Shown here in pieces: positions 1 to 8,546 of a DNA stretch of 12,472 nt. Source of the stretch: an uncultured Clostridia bacterium (GTDB lineage: Bacteria > Bacillota > Clostridia > TANB77 > CAG-508); the NCBI GenBank assembly GCA_944393305.1, contig CALXZS010000019.1, positions 1 through 12,472 of the forward strand, in the 5' to 3' direction. Under the pieces are notes generated by a model. The model was not told the origin of the DNA and searched no databases. It saw only the letters and a program-made list of their open reading frames with translations. Position 1 is the stretch's first letter; the number at the start of each line of letters is the position of its first letter. Position numbers and translations under genes: made by a program.

Positions 1-17
1 CGCGCAGTTTGGAGCTG

Positions 18-36
18 TAAAATTCGAAGAATTTTA
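18..36. repeat. Short perfect hairpin at the left edge
   Basis: TAAAATTC at 18-25 and GAATTTTA at 29-36 are exact reverse complements around a GAA loop. A further CTG/CAG pairing is possible outside the stem if one G is bulged. There is no T-tract after it on the plus strand, so it is not a standard terminator. It may belong to a dispersed repeat cut by the window edge. The structure is plain in the sequence; its function is unknown. Confidence 0.4.
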
Positions 37-205
37 GCAGTGACAGTAAGAAACAAGAAATTTTGAAATATACAATTAGAACAATTTATTTAACTATGAA
101 TTATAAATAAAAGATATTATGTTTACATTTTATACCATTTTTATCCATTTTGCAAGTAAAATCGTGCGTCAAATTGTGACAGTTTTCGACAATTAAAATA
201 TCTTA

Positions 206-243
206 TTAAAAAAGTGACATAGCCATAAACTACTACATCACTT
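206..243 (-). terminator. Rho-independent terminator ending the five-gene operon
   Basis: Read on the minus strand, positions 243-233 (AAGTGATGTAG) pair with 222-212 (CTATGTCACTT). This gives an 11-bp stem with two G-U pairs and a 10-base loop (TAGTTTATGG). The stem runs directly into a T-tract, seen as A208-A213 on the plus strand. It lies about 50 bases past the stop codon of the GH15 gene and has no competing gene around it, so it most likely ends the operon transcript. Confidence 0.8.
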
Positions 244-291
244 CTTATAATCTTTCAATTCAAAAACAGCCCTCAAACCAGCTCCATAACC
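238..291 (-). pseudogene. Possible C-terminal remnant of a lost gene
   Basis: Just past the GH15 stop codon, and in the +1 frame relative to it, the minus strand reads GYGAGLRAVFELKDYKK and then TGA (238-240). The stretch is richer in G and C than its surroundings and reads like a real protein end. It resembles, from memory only, the GLRPV-type C-termini of some secreted clostridial proteins. The frame closes a few codons upstream inside the GH15 gene at a TAG and has no start codon, so it is not an intact gene. Chance is a real alternative for so short a stretch. Confidence 0.25.
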
Positions 292-292
292 A

Positions 293-2275
293 TTAATTTT
301 CTTTATTCTTATTATACAAATACACTAAAAGTTCAATAAATACCGCATGAGACCAGGCTAGTCCTATAACCCATTTTTCATTCAAGTCACTATTTGATTG
401 TTCTGCTAAAAATCCTTGAGCTGTTGCACTTTGTACAATAAAATTCAAACATTCATTAGCTCTTTTTTTATCTCCTACTGCATTGAAATATAATCCCATC
501 CAGCCAGTAGCAATTATCCAAGGATTATTACCTCCTAAATATCCATCACCTTGATATCTTAGGTATCCTCCTGAATATGTTCTTAATGTCATATTTATTT
601 GATCTATTGTATTTTGTACAAACTTATCATTCATATCAAATACTCTAAATGGAAATAATGAGGCGACAACACTTATATCTACCATTCTATCTGTCGTATT
701 TCTTAATAATACATTCATGTGTTTATCTACTAAATTATTTAATATGTACTGTTTTGTTTCTCTTTTATACTCTTCTAATTTCTTTTTGCATTTTAAAATA
801 TCATCTTGCTTTAACCTATTTTTAGCAAATAATTCATATACTTCATCATATACTCTTATCATTGAATCAAATGCTGAATATATTGCAGAAAGCGAATACA
901 AGTGAATTCCTTCTGTATTTTCCCAAAGGTCATAACTTGGGTGTTTATATATTTCATCCCTTTCTTTATAATTATAGTCTTTTTCTAATTCCATTCTAAC
1001 TACATCTTCTGTTTCTTCTTTTCCTAAAATATTATCCATGTACTTTTCTAGGAATTTAACTGCCTTTTCCAACATTTTCATATTATCTTTTAAGAATTTT
1101 TTATCTTTTTTACCTGTCTTTCTTGTCATTATTTCATAATGTCTATATGCACCATAAACAACAGTTGCAGTTTCATCTATTTGGTATCCCCAGCAAGGTG
1201 CAAGTCTTCCATCTGTATAAAATCTTTGTTCCCACATACCATTTTTTTCTTGAGTTTTTCTCAAAAAGACTTCATATAATTTTTTTGTCATATTTTCAAA
1301 ACCTATAAAGTCCATCGCTTTATATACTAAAACAGAATCTCTAGGCCAGCAATACGCATATCTACCACATTTATCTCTTTCTTCATCAACTTCAACAGAT
1401 GCAGAAATTGCACCAGTTCTTTCATTTATTAACAAAGCTATAAGTAAAATTGTTCTTTTATATATTTGAATTATTTTATTCATATAGTCTGAGCCATCTG
1501 GTTTTAATTTTAATGTATCGTGTTCTTCTACATATTTTTTCCAATGTCTAATTACTTTATTTATTTCTTTATTTACATCGATTCTTCTAACTTTATCTAT
1601 TTCTTCTTGAACTTGAGTTATGCTGTCATCTCCTGAAGATATATATATATACATGCAAAATTCTCTAGTTTCGCCTGGTTTTATAGTTCCAAGGTCATAG
1701 CTTATTGCAGAATCTGAACTCATTCCAATATAATCTTTATCAAATATATTTCCAGAACTTATTGTACTAGCAACATTATTTAATTGATGGCTATATAATT
1801 TTTCTTTAGAAAATGTTGCACAAGTATAATTATGGCTATACTGTATTAAAGCATTATTTGATATTAATCCTCCAGCAGTATTATTGTATGATGAAAATAC
1901 TTTTGAATGTACTAAAAATTTCAAATCTAAATCAATATTATTATCATTCTTGAAAATATATTTTTTTAGCAAAATATCTTGGCTTATCATAGCACAATCT
2001 ATTTGTTTTACTTTTAAATTAAAGTATGTGTTTTCTATATCTGTTATTAATACATTTGTATCATCTTCATAATATTGATTGTATTTATTGTTTACATCAT
2101 TGTGCAAATAAATGATATTTGAATCATTTATTTTTACTCCTATATGATAAAAATCTGAATATTGCATATAGTCTGGAGAAGGATAATATAATCTTAACAA
2201 TTCTCCATATTTGCTAAATGTGGCAATTAAATCCTTATTTCCTATAAAGGCATCATTATAATATTTTTTCTTCAT
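293..2275 (-). CDS. Glycoside hydrolase family 15 (glucoamylase-like) protein
   Basis: Likely hydrolyses alpha-glucosidic bonds in glucans or oligosaccharides from the non-reducing end, releasing glucose. No signal peptide is visible, so it should act in the cytosol. Residues 1-250 match the N-terminal beta-sandwich type domain of bacterial GH15 enzymes, and about 265-650 form the (alpha/alpha)6 catalytic barrel. Visible motifs are YCWPRDS (308-314), QIDE (365-368), DLWEN (449-453) with E452 as probable general acid, GGNNPW (581-586), and LAEQ (623-626) with E625 as probable general base, followed by LAWSHA (639-644). All key positions appear intact and the 660-residue length is normal. AGGAG lies just upstream of the ATG. 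It is the last gene of the operon, 15 bases after the RNase-like gene. GH15 also contains trehalases and glucodextranases, so the exact substrate is open. Confidence 0.9.
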   Translation of the reverse strand: MKKKYYNDAFIGNKDLIATFSKYGELLRLYYPSPDYMQYSDFYHIGVKINDSNIIYLHNDVNNKYNQYYEDDTNVLITDIENTYFNLKVKQIDCAMISQDILLKKYIFKNDNNIDLDLKFLVHSKVFSSYNNTAGGLISNNALIQYSHNYTCATFSKEKLYSHQLNNVASTISSGNIFDKDYIGMSSDSAISYDLGTIKPGETREFCMYIYISSGDDSITQVQEEIDKVRRIDVNKEINKVIRHWKKYVEEHDTLKLKPDGSDYMNKIIQIYKRTILLIALLINERTGAISASVEVDEERDKCGRYAYCWPRDSVLVYKAMDFIGFENMTKKLYEVFLRKTQEKNGMWEQRFYTDGRLAPCWGYQIDETATVVYGAYRHYEIMTRKTGKKDKKFLKDNMKMLEKAVKFLEKYMDNILGKEETEDVVRMELEKDYNYKERDEIYKHPSYDLWENTEGIHLYSLSAIYSAFDSMIRVYDEVYELFAKNRLKQDDILKCKKKLEEYKRETKQYILNNLVDKHMNVLLRNTTDRMVDISVVASLFPFRVFDMNDKFVQNTIDQINMTLRTYSGGYLRYQGDGYLGGNNPWIIATGWMGLYFNAVGDKKRANECLNFIVQSATAQGFLAEQSNSDLNEKWVIGLAWSHAVFIELLVYLYNKNKEN

Positions 2276-2290
2276 TTGAATTTTCTCCTT

Positions 2291-3946
2291 TTATTTATTT
2301 TTCATAATTTCTATTATTTGTTTTCTTAAATCATTTACTCTATTATTTAATTTTACCATATCTACATCTGCATTAGAAGATATCCTAATATTTTCTTTTA
2401 GACTATGTTTCATTTCTTCTATTTCATCTTCCAAAGCCTGCATTTTTTCAATTATTTCTATTCTTTGTTTTTGTTTATCTACCGGATTTTTGCATATTTG
2501 AACTTTGCTTAAATTCTCATCTAAAACATATTCTTCGCCATATTTAGCAATAGTTACTCCTATTCCTGTTGTTTCTTCTATTTTACTTTTTAAAGTTTCC
2601 TGTGCATTTGGTTCACCATGAACTAAAAATATATGTTTTGGCATCATACTGGTAAATGAATATACAAAGTTTAAAAGCCATTCTTGGTCTGCATGTCCTG
2701 AATATCCTTCTATATATTCAACTCTTGCTTTTACTGCAAATTCTTCACCTAATATTTTTACCTTTTTTTCTCCGTCAACTATTCTTCTTCCTAAAGTACC
2801 TGGTGCTTGATATCCAACAAAAAGTATTGTACTTTTTGGATTCCAAATATTATGTTTTAAATGATGTTTAATTCTTCCTACATCACACATACCACTTGCT
2901 GAAATTATAATACATGGCTCATCTGACATATTTAATGCTTTTGATTCTTCAACTGACTTAGTAAAAGTTAAACCTGGAAAGTCTAATGGGTTGTCCCCTC
3001 TTTTTATAAATTCTTGAACTTCTGGTTTAAATAAGTCCATATTCTTTTCAAACACTTCAGTTGCTGATGTTGCAAGTGGACTATCTACATATACTTTTGC
3101 ATTCATTAAAGTATCATATTCTTTTACAAATGCTTCATCATTTTTTCTTTGTTCTTTTATTTTATCTAGTTCAAATAATATTTCTTGAGTTCTACCAACT
3201 GCAAATGATGGTATTACTACTGTTCCACCATTATCCAATGTTTCAGATACAATATCTAGGAACATTGACGCTTTTTTATCATTTTTTAAATGAAGTCTAT
3301 CACCATAAGTTGATTCCATTACTAGATAATCTGCACTTTCTATCATTGTAGGACTAGATAACAGTGGTATATCATTATTACCAATATCTCCACTAAAAAC
3401 TATCTTTTTGGTTTCGCCATTTTCTGTTACCCATACTTCAATAATACTTGAACCTAGCATATGTCCTGCGTCATTAAATCTAACAGATATATTAGGGTCT
3501 ATTTGTACTATATTATCATACTCAACTTCTCTAAAAACTTCCATAGAGTTTTCTGCGTCTTCTACTGTATAAAGTGGCTCTATTGTTTTTTGACCATTTC
3601 TTTTTCTTTTCTTGTTTTTTATTTCATTTTCAGTTTCTTGAATATGACCACTATCTGGTAGCATTATGCTGCATAAATCACATGTAGCTTTTGTAGCATA
3701 TATTGGATTTCTATATCCCTCTTTATATAATTTTGGTATTCTTCCAGAATGGTCGATGTGAGCATGTGTAAGTAGCATAAAATCTATACTATTTACATCA
3801 TAATCAAATGGCTCATCATTTAGCAATTCCTCTTCATATTTTCCTTGATGCAACCCACAATCAACTAAAAATCTTTTTCCAGCACCTTCAACTAGAAAAT
3901 TTGAACCAGTTACAGTTTGAGTTGCTCCTAAAAATGTTATTTTCAT
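2291..3946 (-). CDS. MBL-fold/beta-CASP metallo-hydrolase, RNase-like
   Basis: A cytosolic zinc-dependent metallo-beta-lactamase-fold protein with a beta-CASP domain. This group includes CPSF73-like and other RNA-processing nucleases, so an endo- or exoribonuclease role is likely. Metal ligands are visible: HAHIDH (61-66), H162 in AGHMLGS, D187 in SGDIG and H443 in LVHGE. Beta-CASP features include E211-STYG, PSFAVGR (246-252), DSPLA (288-292), ISASGMCDVGR (348-358) and GYSGHAD (414-420). The length of 551 residues exceeds the roughly 450-residue core because of a charged, probably coiled-coil tail at about 490-550. A stretch rich in Lys and Arg at about 110-120 could contact nucleic acid. 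An AAAGGAAAA ribosome binding site precedes the ATG. It starts 13 bases after the 498-residue coiled-coil gene. The RNA target cannot be inferred. Confidence 0.92.
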   Translation of the reverse strand: MKITFLGATQTVTGSNFLVEGAGKRFLVDCGLHQGKYEEELLNDEPFDYDVNSIDFMLLTHAHIDHSGRIPKLYKEGYRNPIYATKATCDLCSIMLPDSGHIQETENEIKNKKRKRNGQKTIEPLYTVEDAENSMEVFREVEYDNIVQIDPNISVRFNDAGHMLGSSIIEVWVTENGETKKIVFSGDIGNNDIPLLSSPTMIESADYLVMESTYGDRLHLKNDKKASMFLDIVSETLDNGGTVVIPSFAVGRTQEILFELDKIKEQRKNDEAFVKEYDTLMNAKVYVDSPLATSATEVFEKNMDLFKPEVQEFIKRGDNPLDFPGLTFTKSVEESKALNMSDEPCIIISASGMCDVGRIKHHLKHNIWNPKSTILFVGYQAPGTLGRRIVDGEKKVKILGEEFAVKARVEYIEGYSGHADQEWLLNFVYSFTSMMPKHIFLVHGEPNAQETLKSKIEETTGIGVTIAKYGEEYVLDENLSKVQICKNPVDKQKQRIEIIEKMQALEDEIEEMKHSLKENIRISSNADVDMVKLNNRVNDLRKQIIEIMKNK

Positions 3947-3959
3947 ATGTTTTCCTTTC

Positions 3960-5456
3960 TTATTTATTAAAAATTTTCACTTTTTTTGTTTTTCTTATTT
4001 TGACATTACTACCTTTTTGTAAATTTATATAATTTGTACTATCTAAAATATCCTCATCATAAATTTCAGAAACAAGTTTGTCATTTTTTACTTCTAATCT
4101 TATTAACAATTCATCTAAATTCATATTTTTTGTTTCAAATATACTTTTTAAAAGTTCATAGTCTGTTTCTTTATTATTTGAAATTGGATTTATAAGTTCT
4201 ACGTCTAAGCCTTTACTAATAGCTATTTTTTCAATCTCCCCAAAATCTATTTTATCTTTTAATACTTCTTTTTGATTTATTGGAAGATATTTCAAATATC
4301 TAATTTCATATATATAATCCAATATTTTTTCTTTACTATTTTCTCTTTGTATTTTGTTAGCGAATATTTGTAAATATTTTTCTTGCAATTTTGCTATATC
4401 TATTTTCTCTATACTTTCATAATAATTCACTTTATTTTCCAGTTCTGTTTTTATTTTTACGAATTCTATTGGATTTTGATATTTGTTACATTTTTCTATT
4501 TCTTCTAATAATTCATTTCTCTCTTTTTGAAGCATTTCTTCATAATGACTTACACTAAATATCTTTTTTTCATTTGGCAACTTACTGTTTTTTTCTAAAT
4601 ATTCTTTTCTTAATTTTGTTTGATTATTAAGCACATCATCTATATCTCTTATTTTTTTCAACATTTCTTTTTTTCTATTACTTATATTTTCTACAAATTT
4701 CTTTTGTTCATTCATTTCTCCTAATGTTTTTTTGTTATTTTGTAAAGAATGTATAAATTTTTCTTTTTGCTTTTCATCATATATGAAATAAAATCTTAAT
4801 GCTAGTTTTTGAAGCTCATCATATATGTCTTTGTCCACCATCTTTTTTAATTTTTTTATATTATTAGAATTTATTTTTGAAACTATATTATCTCCTAAAA
4901 GATAAATTAAATCTGTATACAATATATTACAATCTATATTTTCTATTTCACTTGTAACTTGCGACCATGAAAATCCATTAAAATCCCTTATAACTTCTGA
5001 ATAAGAAATGCACTTACCAATGCTTATTGCTGTTATCATTGCCTTTTCTTCTAAAGTTAAATTTGGATTTATTTTTTCTACACCTGCTCTTATAACACTA
5101 TATAGAACTACTTTTTCGTTTGGAAAGAATATTACTTTTTGCTCATTATTATACTGGTTATCAGGTTCTTCTTCTAAGATTTTGCATTTTGATTTTGTTA
5201 GTTCTTTTTCTAACAATGAATTTGGTTTTGCTATAACTATTTCTCTACAATATTTTTTTATAATATCTATAATATTTTTAATAAATTCTTCTTTACTAGG
5301 AACTTCTCTTTTTACATTTTCATAATCATTATATGCTCCTTCTGCCTTATAAAGCATACTAAGCAAAAGGTTTTGAGCTTCCTTTTCAAACCTTTTGCTT
5401 TCTGCTATTTCTTCTAACTCTTGATTATAATCTTTTTTTAAAAGCTTTGTCCTCAA
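3960..5456 (-). CDS. Unrecognised coiled-coil protein, TTG start, coupled to FtsK
   Basis: I do not recognise this 498-residue protein. It is Lys/Glu/Ile/Asn-rich with no signal peptide or membrane segment, so probably cytosolic. Residues 1-200 look mainly helical, with NLTLEEKAMITAIS at 132-145 and a hydrophobic helix near 180-195. About 205-360 is strongly charged with heptad-like spacing and is probably a coiled coil. Residues 385-465 look like a small folded segment. The C-terminus from about 481 is very basic (KGSNVKIRKTKKVK) and could bind nucleic acid or an acidic surface; that is inference. No enzyme motif is visible. The start is TTG at 5454-5456, backed by AGGAG at 5464-5468 inside the end of ftsK. 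The next in-frame Met is residue 34. The stop of ftsK is only 2 bases upstream, implying translational coupling. Confidence 0.8.
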   Translation of the reverse strand: MRTKLLKKDYNQELEEIAESKRFEKEAQNLLLSMLYKAEGAYNDYENVKREVPSKEEFIKNIIDIIKKYCREIVIAKPNSLLEKELTKSKCKILEEEPDNQYNNEQKVIFFPNEKVVLYSVIRAGVEKINPNLTLEEKAMITAISIGKCISYSEVIRDFNGFSWSQVTSEIENIDCNILYTDLIYLLGDNIVSKINSNNIKKLKKMVDKDIYDELQKLALRFYFIYDEKQKEKFIHSLQNNKKTLGEMNEQKKFVENISNRKKEMLKKIRDIDDVLNNQTKLRKEYLEKNSKLPNEKKIFSVSHYEEMLQKERNELLEEIEKCNKYQNPIEFVKIKTELENKVNYYESIEKIDIAKLQEKYLQIFANKIQRENSKEKILDYIYEIRYLKYLPINQKEVLKDKIDFGEIEKIAISKGLDVELINPISNNKETDYELLKSIFETKNMNLDELLIRLEVKNDKLVSEIYDEDILDSTNYINLQKGSNVKIRKTKKVKIFNK

Positions 5457-5468
5457 TTTTATTCTCCT
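5454..5468 (-). promoter_or_regulatory. RBS and TTG start deciding the coiled-coil gene
   Basis: On the minus strand AGGAG (plus-strand CTCCT at 5464-5468) is followed after 7 bases by TTG (CAA at 5454-5456). The ribosome binding site overlaps the last codons of ftsK, whose TAA stop is at 5459-5461. No ATG or GTG is better placed. The arrangement suggests that ribosomes finishing ftsK reinitiate on the downstream gene. Confidence 0.7.
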
Positions 5469-7864
5469 TCGCTTGTTTCATCATCTGTTTCAGATGAAGC
5501 ATTAATATCTCCAGGTGCCATTTTTAGTTCTTCCCATCTTTCCTTAGAAATAAGTACATCTCTTGGTTTACTACCTTGATAACCTGAAATTATACCTCTT
5601 TGCTCCATCTGGTCTATTATTCTTCCTGCTCTTGAATATCCAATTTTTAATCTTCTTTGAAGCAATGATGTTGAGGCTTTTCCAGAATCTATAACAAGCT
5701 CAATTGCTTCATCTAATAATTTATCTGTTTCATCATCGTCTTCTTCATCTATATTACTTTTTTCAGGTGTTCCACTACTTTCTATTGTTTCTATTATGTC
5801 TTCATCATATTGTGTTTCACCGTCTTTTTTCAAGAATTTTACTATATTTTCTACTTCTTTATCTGATATAAAAGCTCCCTGTATTCTAACTGGTTTTGGG
5901 GCTCCTGATGGATAGAAAAGCATGTCTCCTTTTCCTAATAGTTTCTCTGCACCTGAACCATCTAAAATAGTTCTTGAGTCTACTTGTGAAGAAACTGAAA
6001 ATGCTATTCTTGATGGAATATTTGCCTTTATTATACCTGTAATTACATCAACAGATGGTCTCTGTGTTGCAATTACTAAATGCATTCCCGCTGCTCTAGC
6101 CATTTGTGCTAATCTACAAATAGCGTCTTCCACATCTTTTGCAGCTACCATCATCAAATCTGCAAGCTCGTCTATTATAATAACTATTTGTGGTAATTTT
6201 TGATTACCTTCTTTTTCTGCAAGTTCATTATAACCTTTCATATCCCTTACTTTTTTCTCAGCAAACAAGCTATATCTTTTTACCATTTCTTGAACTGCCC
6301 AAGCTAAAGCTCCTGCTGCTTTTTTTGGATCTGTTACTACTGGAATTAAAAGATGTGGTATTCCATTATATATTGAAAGTTCAACTACTTTTGGATCTAT
6401 CATAAGAAGTTTTACTTCACTTGGTTTTGCTTTATATATTATGCTTGTAATTAAAGTATTTATACATACTGATTTTCCTGAACCTGTTGCACCCGCAATA
6501 AGCATATGTGGCATTTTAGCAATATCTGTAACAACTATTTCTCCTGCAACATTTTTTCCCAATGCAAATGCTAGTTTAGATTTATTATCTATAAATTCAT
6601 CTGATTCTATTATGTCTCTAAGTGGTACTGATTGTTTTTCTTTATTAGGAACTTCTATTCCTACTGTATGTTTACCAGGAATTGGAGCTTCTATTCTTAT
6701 AGTTTCAGCCTCCAAGCTTAGTGCTATATCATCAGAAAGATTTGCTATTTTACTTACTCTTACACCTTCTGCTGGAGCTAGTTCATATCTTGTAATTGCA
6801 GGACCAACTGATACATTTTCTACTTTTGCAGATACACCAAAACTATACAATGTTCTTCTAAGCTTTTCAGCAGTTGCAAGAAGTTTTTTCTCACTATTTT
6901 TATCTGATTGATTTTTTCCTTGTGCTAGAAGCGTAATTGGTGGAAATTCATAATGTTCATCTTCAACTGTAAGTCCATGGTCTAATTTTAACACTTCTTT
7001 TACTTTAGCCTCTTTTTGTTCTTCTTCTGTCGCAAACAATTCGTCTTCATTAATAACTTTTTGAGTCTTTTTCATTTCTTTTGGTGATGAGAATATTGAA
7101 GCATCCAAATCATCTTTTGAATGGTCATACTTCTTTGGTTCATTTAAATTTATTGTAATTTGTTCTTCTAATTCTTCTTTATTTTTATTAGCTTGTTCTC
7201 TTTCTAATTTTTCTCTTAATCTCTTTTCCCTTTTTGTTTCAGGTTTTACTTTTACTTCTGCTTTATTATTTATATTTTCTTCTTCTCTCATTTTATCTCT
7301 CTGTGCTTTTTTCTCAGCTAATTTATCAATAGAGTTTGCAATCGCTTCTGCTGGGTGAAGGCCAAATATAAATACTAATAATATTAATGAAACACCAATA
7401 GACGCAATTACTGCACCAAGTAAACCAATTAAGTTTACAAGTGGAATTGCAATTGCTGTACCAATAACTCCTCCTCCAATATCTTTAGTTCCTAATGTAT
7501 ATGCTTGTTTTAGTGCTACATCTGTACTTTGTTCTATATTTATATTTCCTACTGAAATTTGATAACAACTAAGTGTCACATCAATTAATACCAAAATTAC
7601 TATTAGCATAATTATTTTTGGTATATAATATTTTGTATCTTTATCATAAGCTATGTACAAAGCAAAAACAAAAAGTCCAATTGGAACTAAATATTTTATA
7701 TACCCAAATATTCCACCTAATGCTGGGCTTAGTGTTTGTCCTAAATAACCTGATTTTGTATATATTAAAACCGCAAGCAAAATACTAAGTACAATTAGAG
7801 TGGCTACAATAATATTTAATTTTTTTTGCATTTGTTTCTTTTTACTTGTTCTTCCTCTAGGCAT
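5459..7864 (-). CDS. ftsK: FtsK/SpoIIIE family DNA translocase
   Basis: A membrane-anchored ATPase that pumps double-stranded DNA through the division or sporulation septum. The N-terminal 170 residues hold about four membrane segments (roughly 17-36, 52-72, 83-100 and 131-168). A charged linker runs from about 175 to 310. The motor domain carries Walker A GATGSGKS (458-465), Walker B VIIIDE (561-566) and the conserved ATQRPSVDVITG (599-610). The C-terminal winged-helix gamma domain is at about 715-775 (LLQRRLKIGYSRAGRI), the part that reads polar orienting sequences in this family. An acidic tail ends the protein. The 801-residue length is normal for Firmicutes. GGAG lies about 10 bases before the ATG. 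It follows the DUF2628-like gene by 22 bases. Whether it serves as the vegetative (SftA/FtsK-like) or sporulation (SpoIIIE) pump cannot be told here; membrane segments make it SpoIIIE-like. Confidence 0.96.
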   Translation of the reverse strand: MPRGRTSKKKQMQKKLNIIVATLIVLSILLAVLIYTKSGYLGQTLSPALGGIFGYIKYLVPIGLFVFALYIAYDKDTKYYIPKIIMLIVILVLIDVTLSCYQISVGNINIEQSTDVALKQAYTLGTKDIGGGVIGTAIAIPLVNLIGLLGAVIASIGVSLILLVFIFGLHPAEAIANSIDKLAEKKAQRDKMREEENINNKAEVKVKPETKREKRLREKLEREQANKNKEELEEQITINLNEPKKYDHSKDDLDASIFSSPKEMKKTQKVINEDELFATEEEQKEAKVKEVLKLDHGLTVEDEHYEFPPITLLAQGKNQSDKNSEKKLLATAEKLRRTLYSFGVSAKVENVSVGPAITRYELAPAEGVRVSKIANLSDDIALSLEAETIRIEAPIPGKHTVGIEVPNKEKQSVPLRDIIESDEFIDNKSKLAFALGKNVAGEIVVTDIAKMPHMLIAGATGSGKSVCINTLITSIIYKAKPSEVKLLMIDPKVVELSIYNGIPHLLIPVVTDPKKAAGALAWAVQEMVKRYSLFAEKKVRDMKGYNELAEKEGNQKLPQIVIIIDELADLMMVAAKDVEDAICRLAQMARAAGMHLVIATQRPSVDVITGIIKANIPSRIAFSVSSQVDSRTILDGSGAEKLLGKGDMLFYPSGAPKPVRIQGAFISDKEVENIVKFLKKDGETQYDEDIIETIESSGTPEKSNIDEEDDDETDKLLDEAIELVIDSGKASTSLLQRRLKIGYSRAGRIIDQMEQRGIISGYQGSKPRDVLISKERWEELKMAPGDINASSETDDETSEGE

Positions 7865-7886
7865 TTATTATCAGTCTCCAATCTTT

Positions 7887-8468
7887 TTATAAATTAAAAG
7901 AATAATCATCTATAAGTAAATCATCAATTTCTCTTTGTTCGTAATATTCATTTGTATAATCATTATAATCATAAAGCAAAAATACGTAAATAAATGAGAA
8001 AATTGCTATTATAATTCTAGCTAAAATAAAAACTCCTACAAATAATACAGCAATAGCTATTCCAACAGCAGTTCCACTTACTCCGCCTTTAGTTTGTGCC
8101 ACTTGTATAGGCGAATTATATTGATTTACATATTTATTTAATGTATTTACAATATGTCTTCTATACAATGGATAGAAAACAAATCCACTGATTATTGGTA
8201 TAGCAAGTGAACCTAAAGAACTTATTAATGTCATTGTATTTTTTTCTAGGTCACTAAAAATTGTTAATAACCCACAAAATAAATTCCATACAAAAACTAG
8301 GACAAAATAAAGTATACCTATTAAATACATTTTTCTATATAAATAGTAGAAACCTCCACACAAAAATGCATAAACATTGAATTTTCCATCTTTTATTTTT
8401 AGGTTCATATTATCTTTTGTTCCAACCCAAATGTTTAGTATTTCATCATTTACTCCAAAATTATTCAT
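7887..8468 (-). CDS. DUF2628-like small membrane protein
   Basis: First gene of the operon, 193 residues. After a short polar N-terminus comes KFNVYAFLCGGFYYLYRKMY (29-48), matching the remembered DUF2628 pattern in which a polar turn introduces the first membrane helix. Further membrane segments lie at about 48-70, 80-98 and 130-168; the C-terminal 25 residues are acidic and Tyr-rich. No catalytic motif is present and the function of the family is not established. AGGAG at 8475-8479 sits 6 bases before the ATG, and a sigma-A-type promoter lies just upstream. Position directly ahead of ftsK could mean a role at the envelope, but shared transcription alone does not prove it. Confidence 0.75.
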   Translation of the reverse strand: MNNFGVNDEILNIWVGTKDNMNLKIKDGKFNVYAFLCGGFYYLYRKMYLIGILYFVLVFVWNLFCGLLTIFSDLEKNTMTLISSLGSLAIPIISGFVFYPLYRRHIVNTLNKYVNQYNSPIQVAQTKGGVSGTAVGIAIAVLFVGVFILARIIIAIFSFIYVFLLYDYNDYTNEYYEQREIDDLLIDDYSFNL

Positions 8469-8498
8469 CTACTTCTCCTTTTTTCTATTTCATCACTA

Positions 8499-8527
8499 AT
8501 TATACAATATATATTTTTTTTATTCAA
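8499..8527 (-). promoter_or_regulatory. Sigma-A-type promoter of the five-gene operon
   Basis: On the minus strand TTGAAT (plus-strand ATTCAA, 8522-8527) and TATAAT (ATTATA, 8499-8504) are separated by exactly 17 bases. The -10 box is a perfect consensus match and the -35 box matches four of six. The A-rich spacer leads to the ATG at 8468 with a short leader of about 25 bases. The A/T palindrome at 8531-8546 lies just upstream of the -35 box and could act as an UP element. Confidence 0.75.
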
Positions 8528-8530
8528 TAG

Positions 8531-8546
8531 CAAAAAAATTTTTTTG
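8531..8546. repeat. Perfect 16-bp A/T palindrome between divergent genes
   Basis: The sequence is C, seven A, seven T, G, an exact 8+8 palindrome. It lies between the operon promoter (-35 box ends at 8527) and the start of ytxC. It could be a curved A-tract, an UP element for the minus-strand promoter or an operator for either direction. In such AT-rich DNA it could also arise by chance. Confidence 0.35.

Larger units (their letters stand above)
1..292. other. Left-edge intergenic region, mostly non-coding
   Basis: No complete gene fits here. The first 37 bases are less AT-rich than the rest. They could be the last codons of a plus-strand gene entering from the left, because frame 2 reads AQFGAVKFEEF and ends at TAG 35-37. 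They could equally be part of a dispersed non-coding repeat. The stretch 18-36 forms an 8-bp hairpin. Positions 60-205 are AT-rich with no ORF or convincing promoter. Positions 206-243 are a minus-strand terminator and 238-291 may be a coding remnant; both are listed separately. Confidence 0.5.

Noticed and set aside
172..194. AATTGT/ACAATT inverted repeat with an 11-base loop
   Set aside because: Only 6 bp of A/T-rich stem with no T-tract or nearby gene; expected by chance in this composition.
6441..6911. A 156-codon plus-strand frame inside ftsK
   Set aside because: It is the antisense shadow of the conserved FtsK motor domain; no ribosome binding site or recognisable family.
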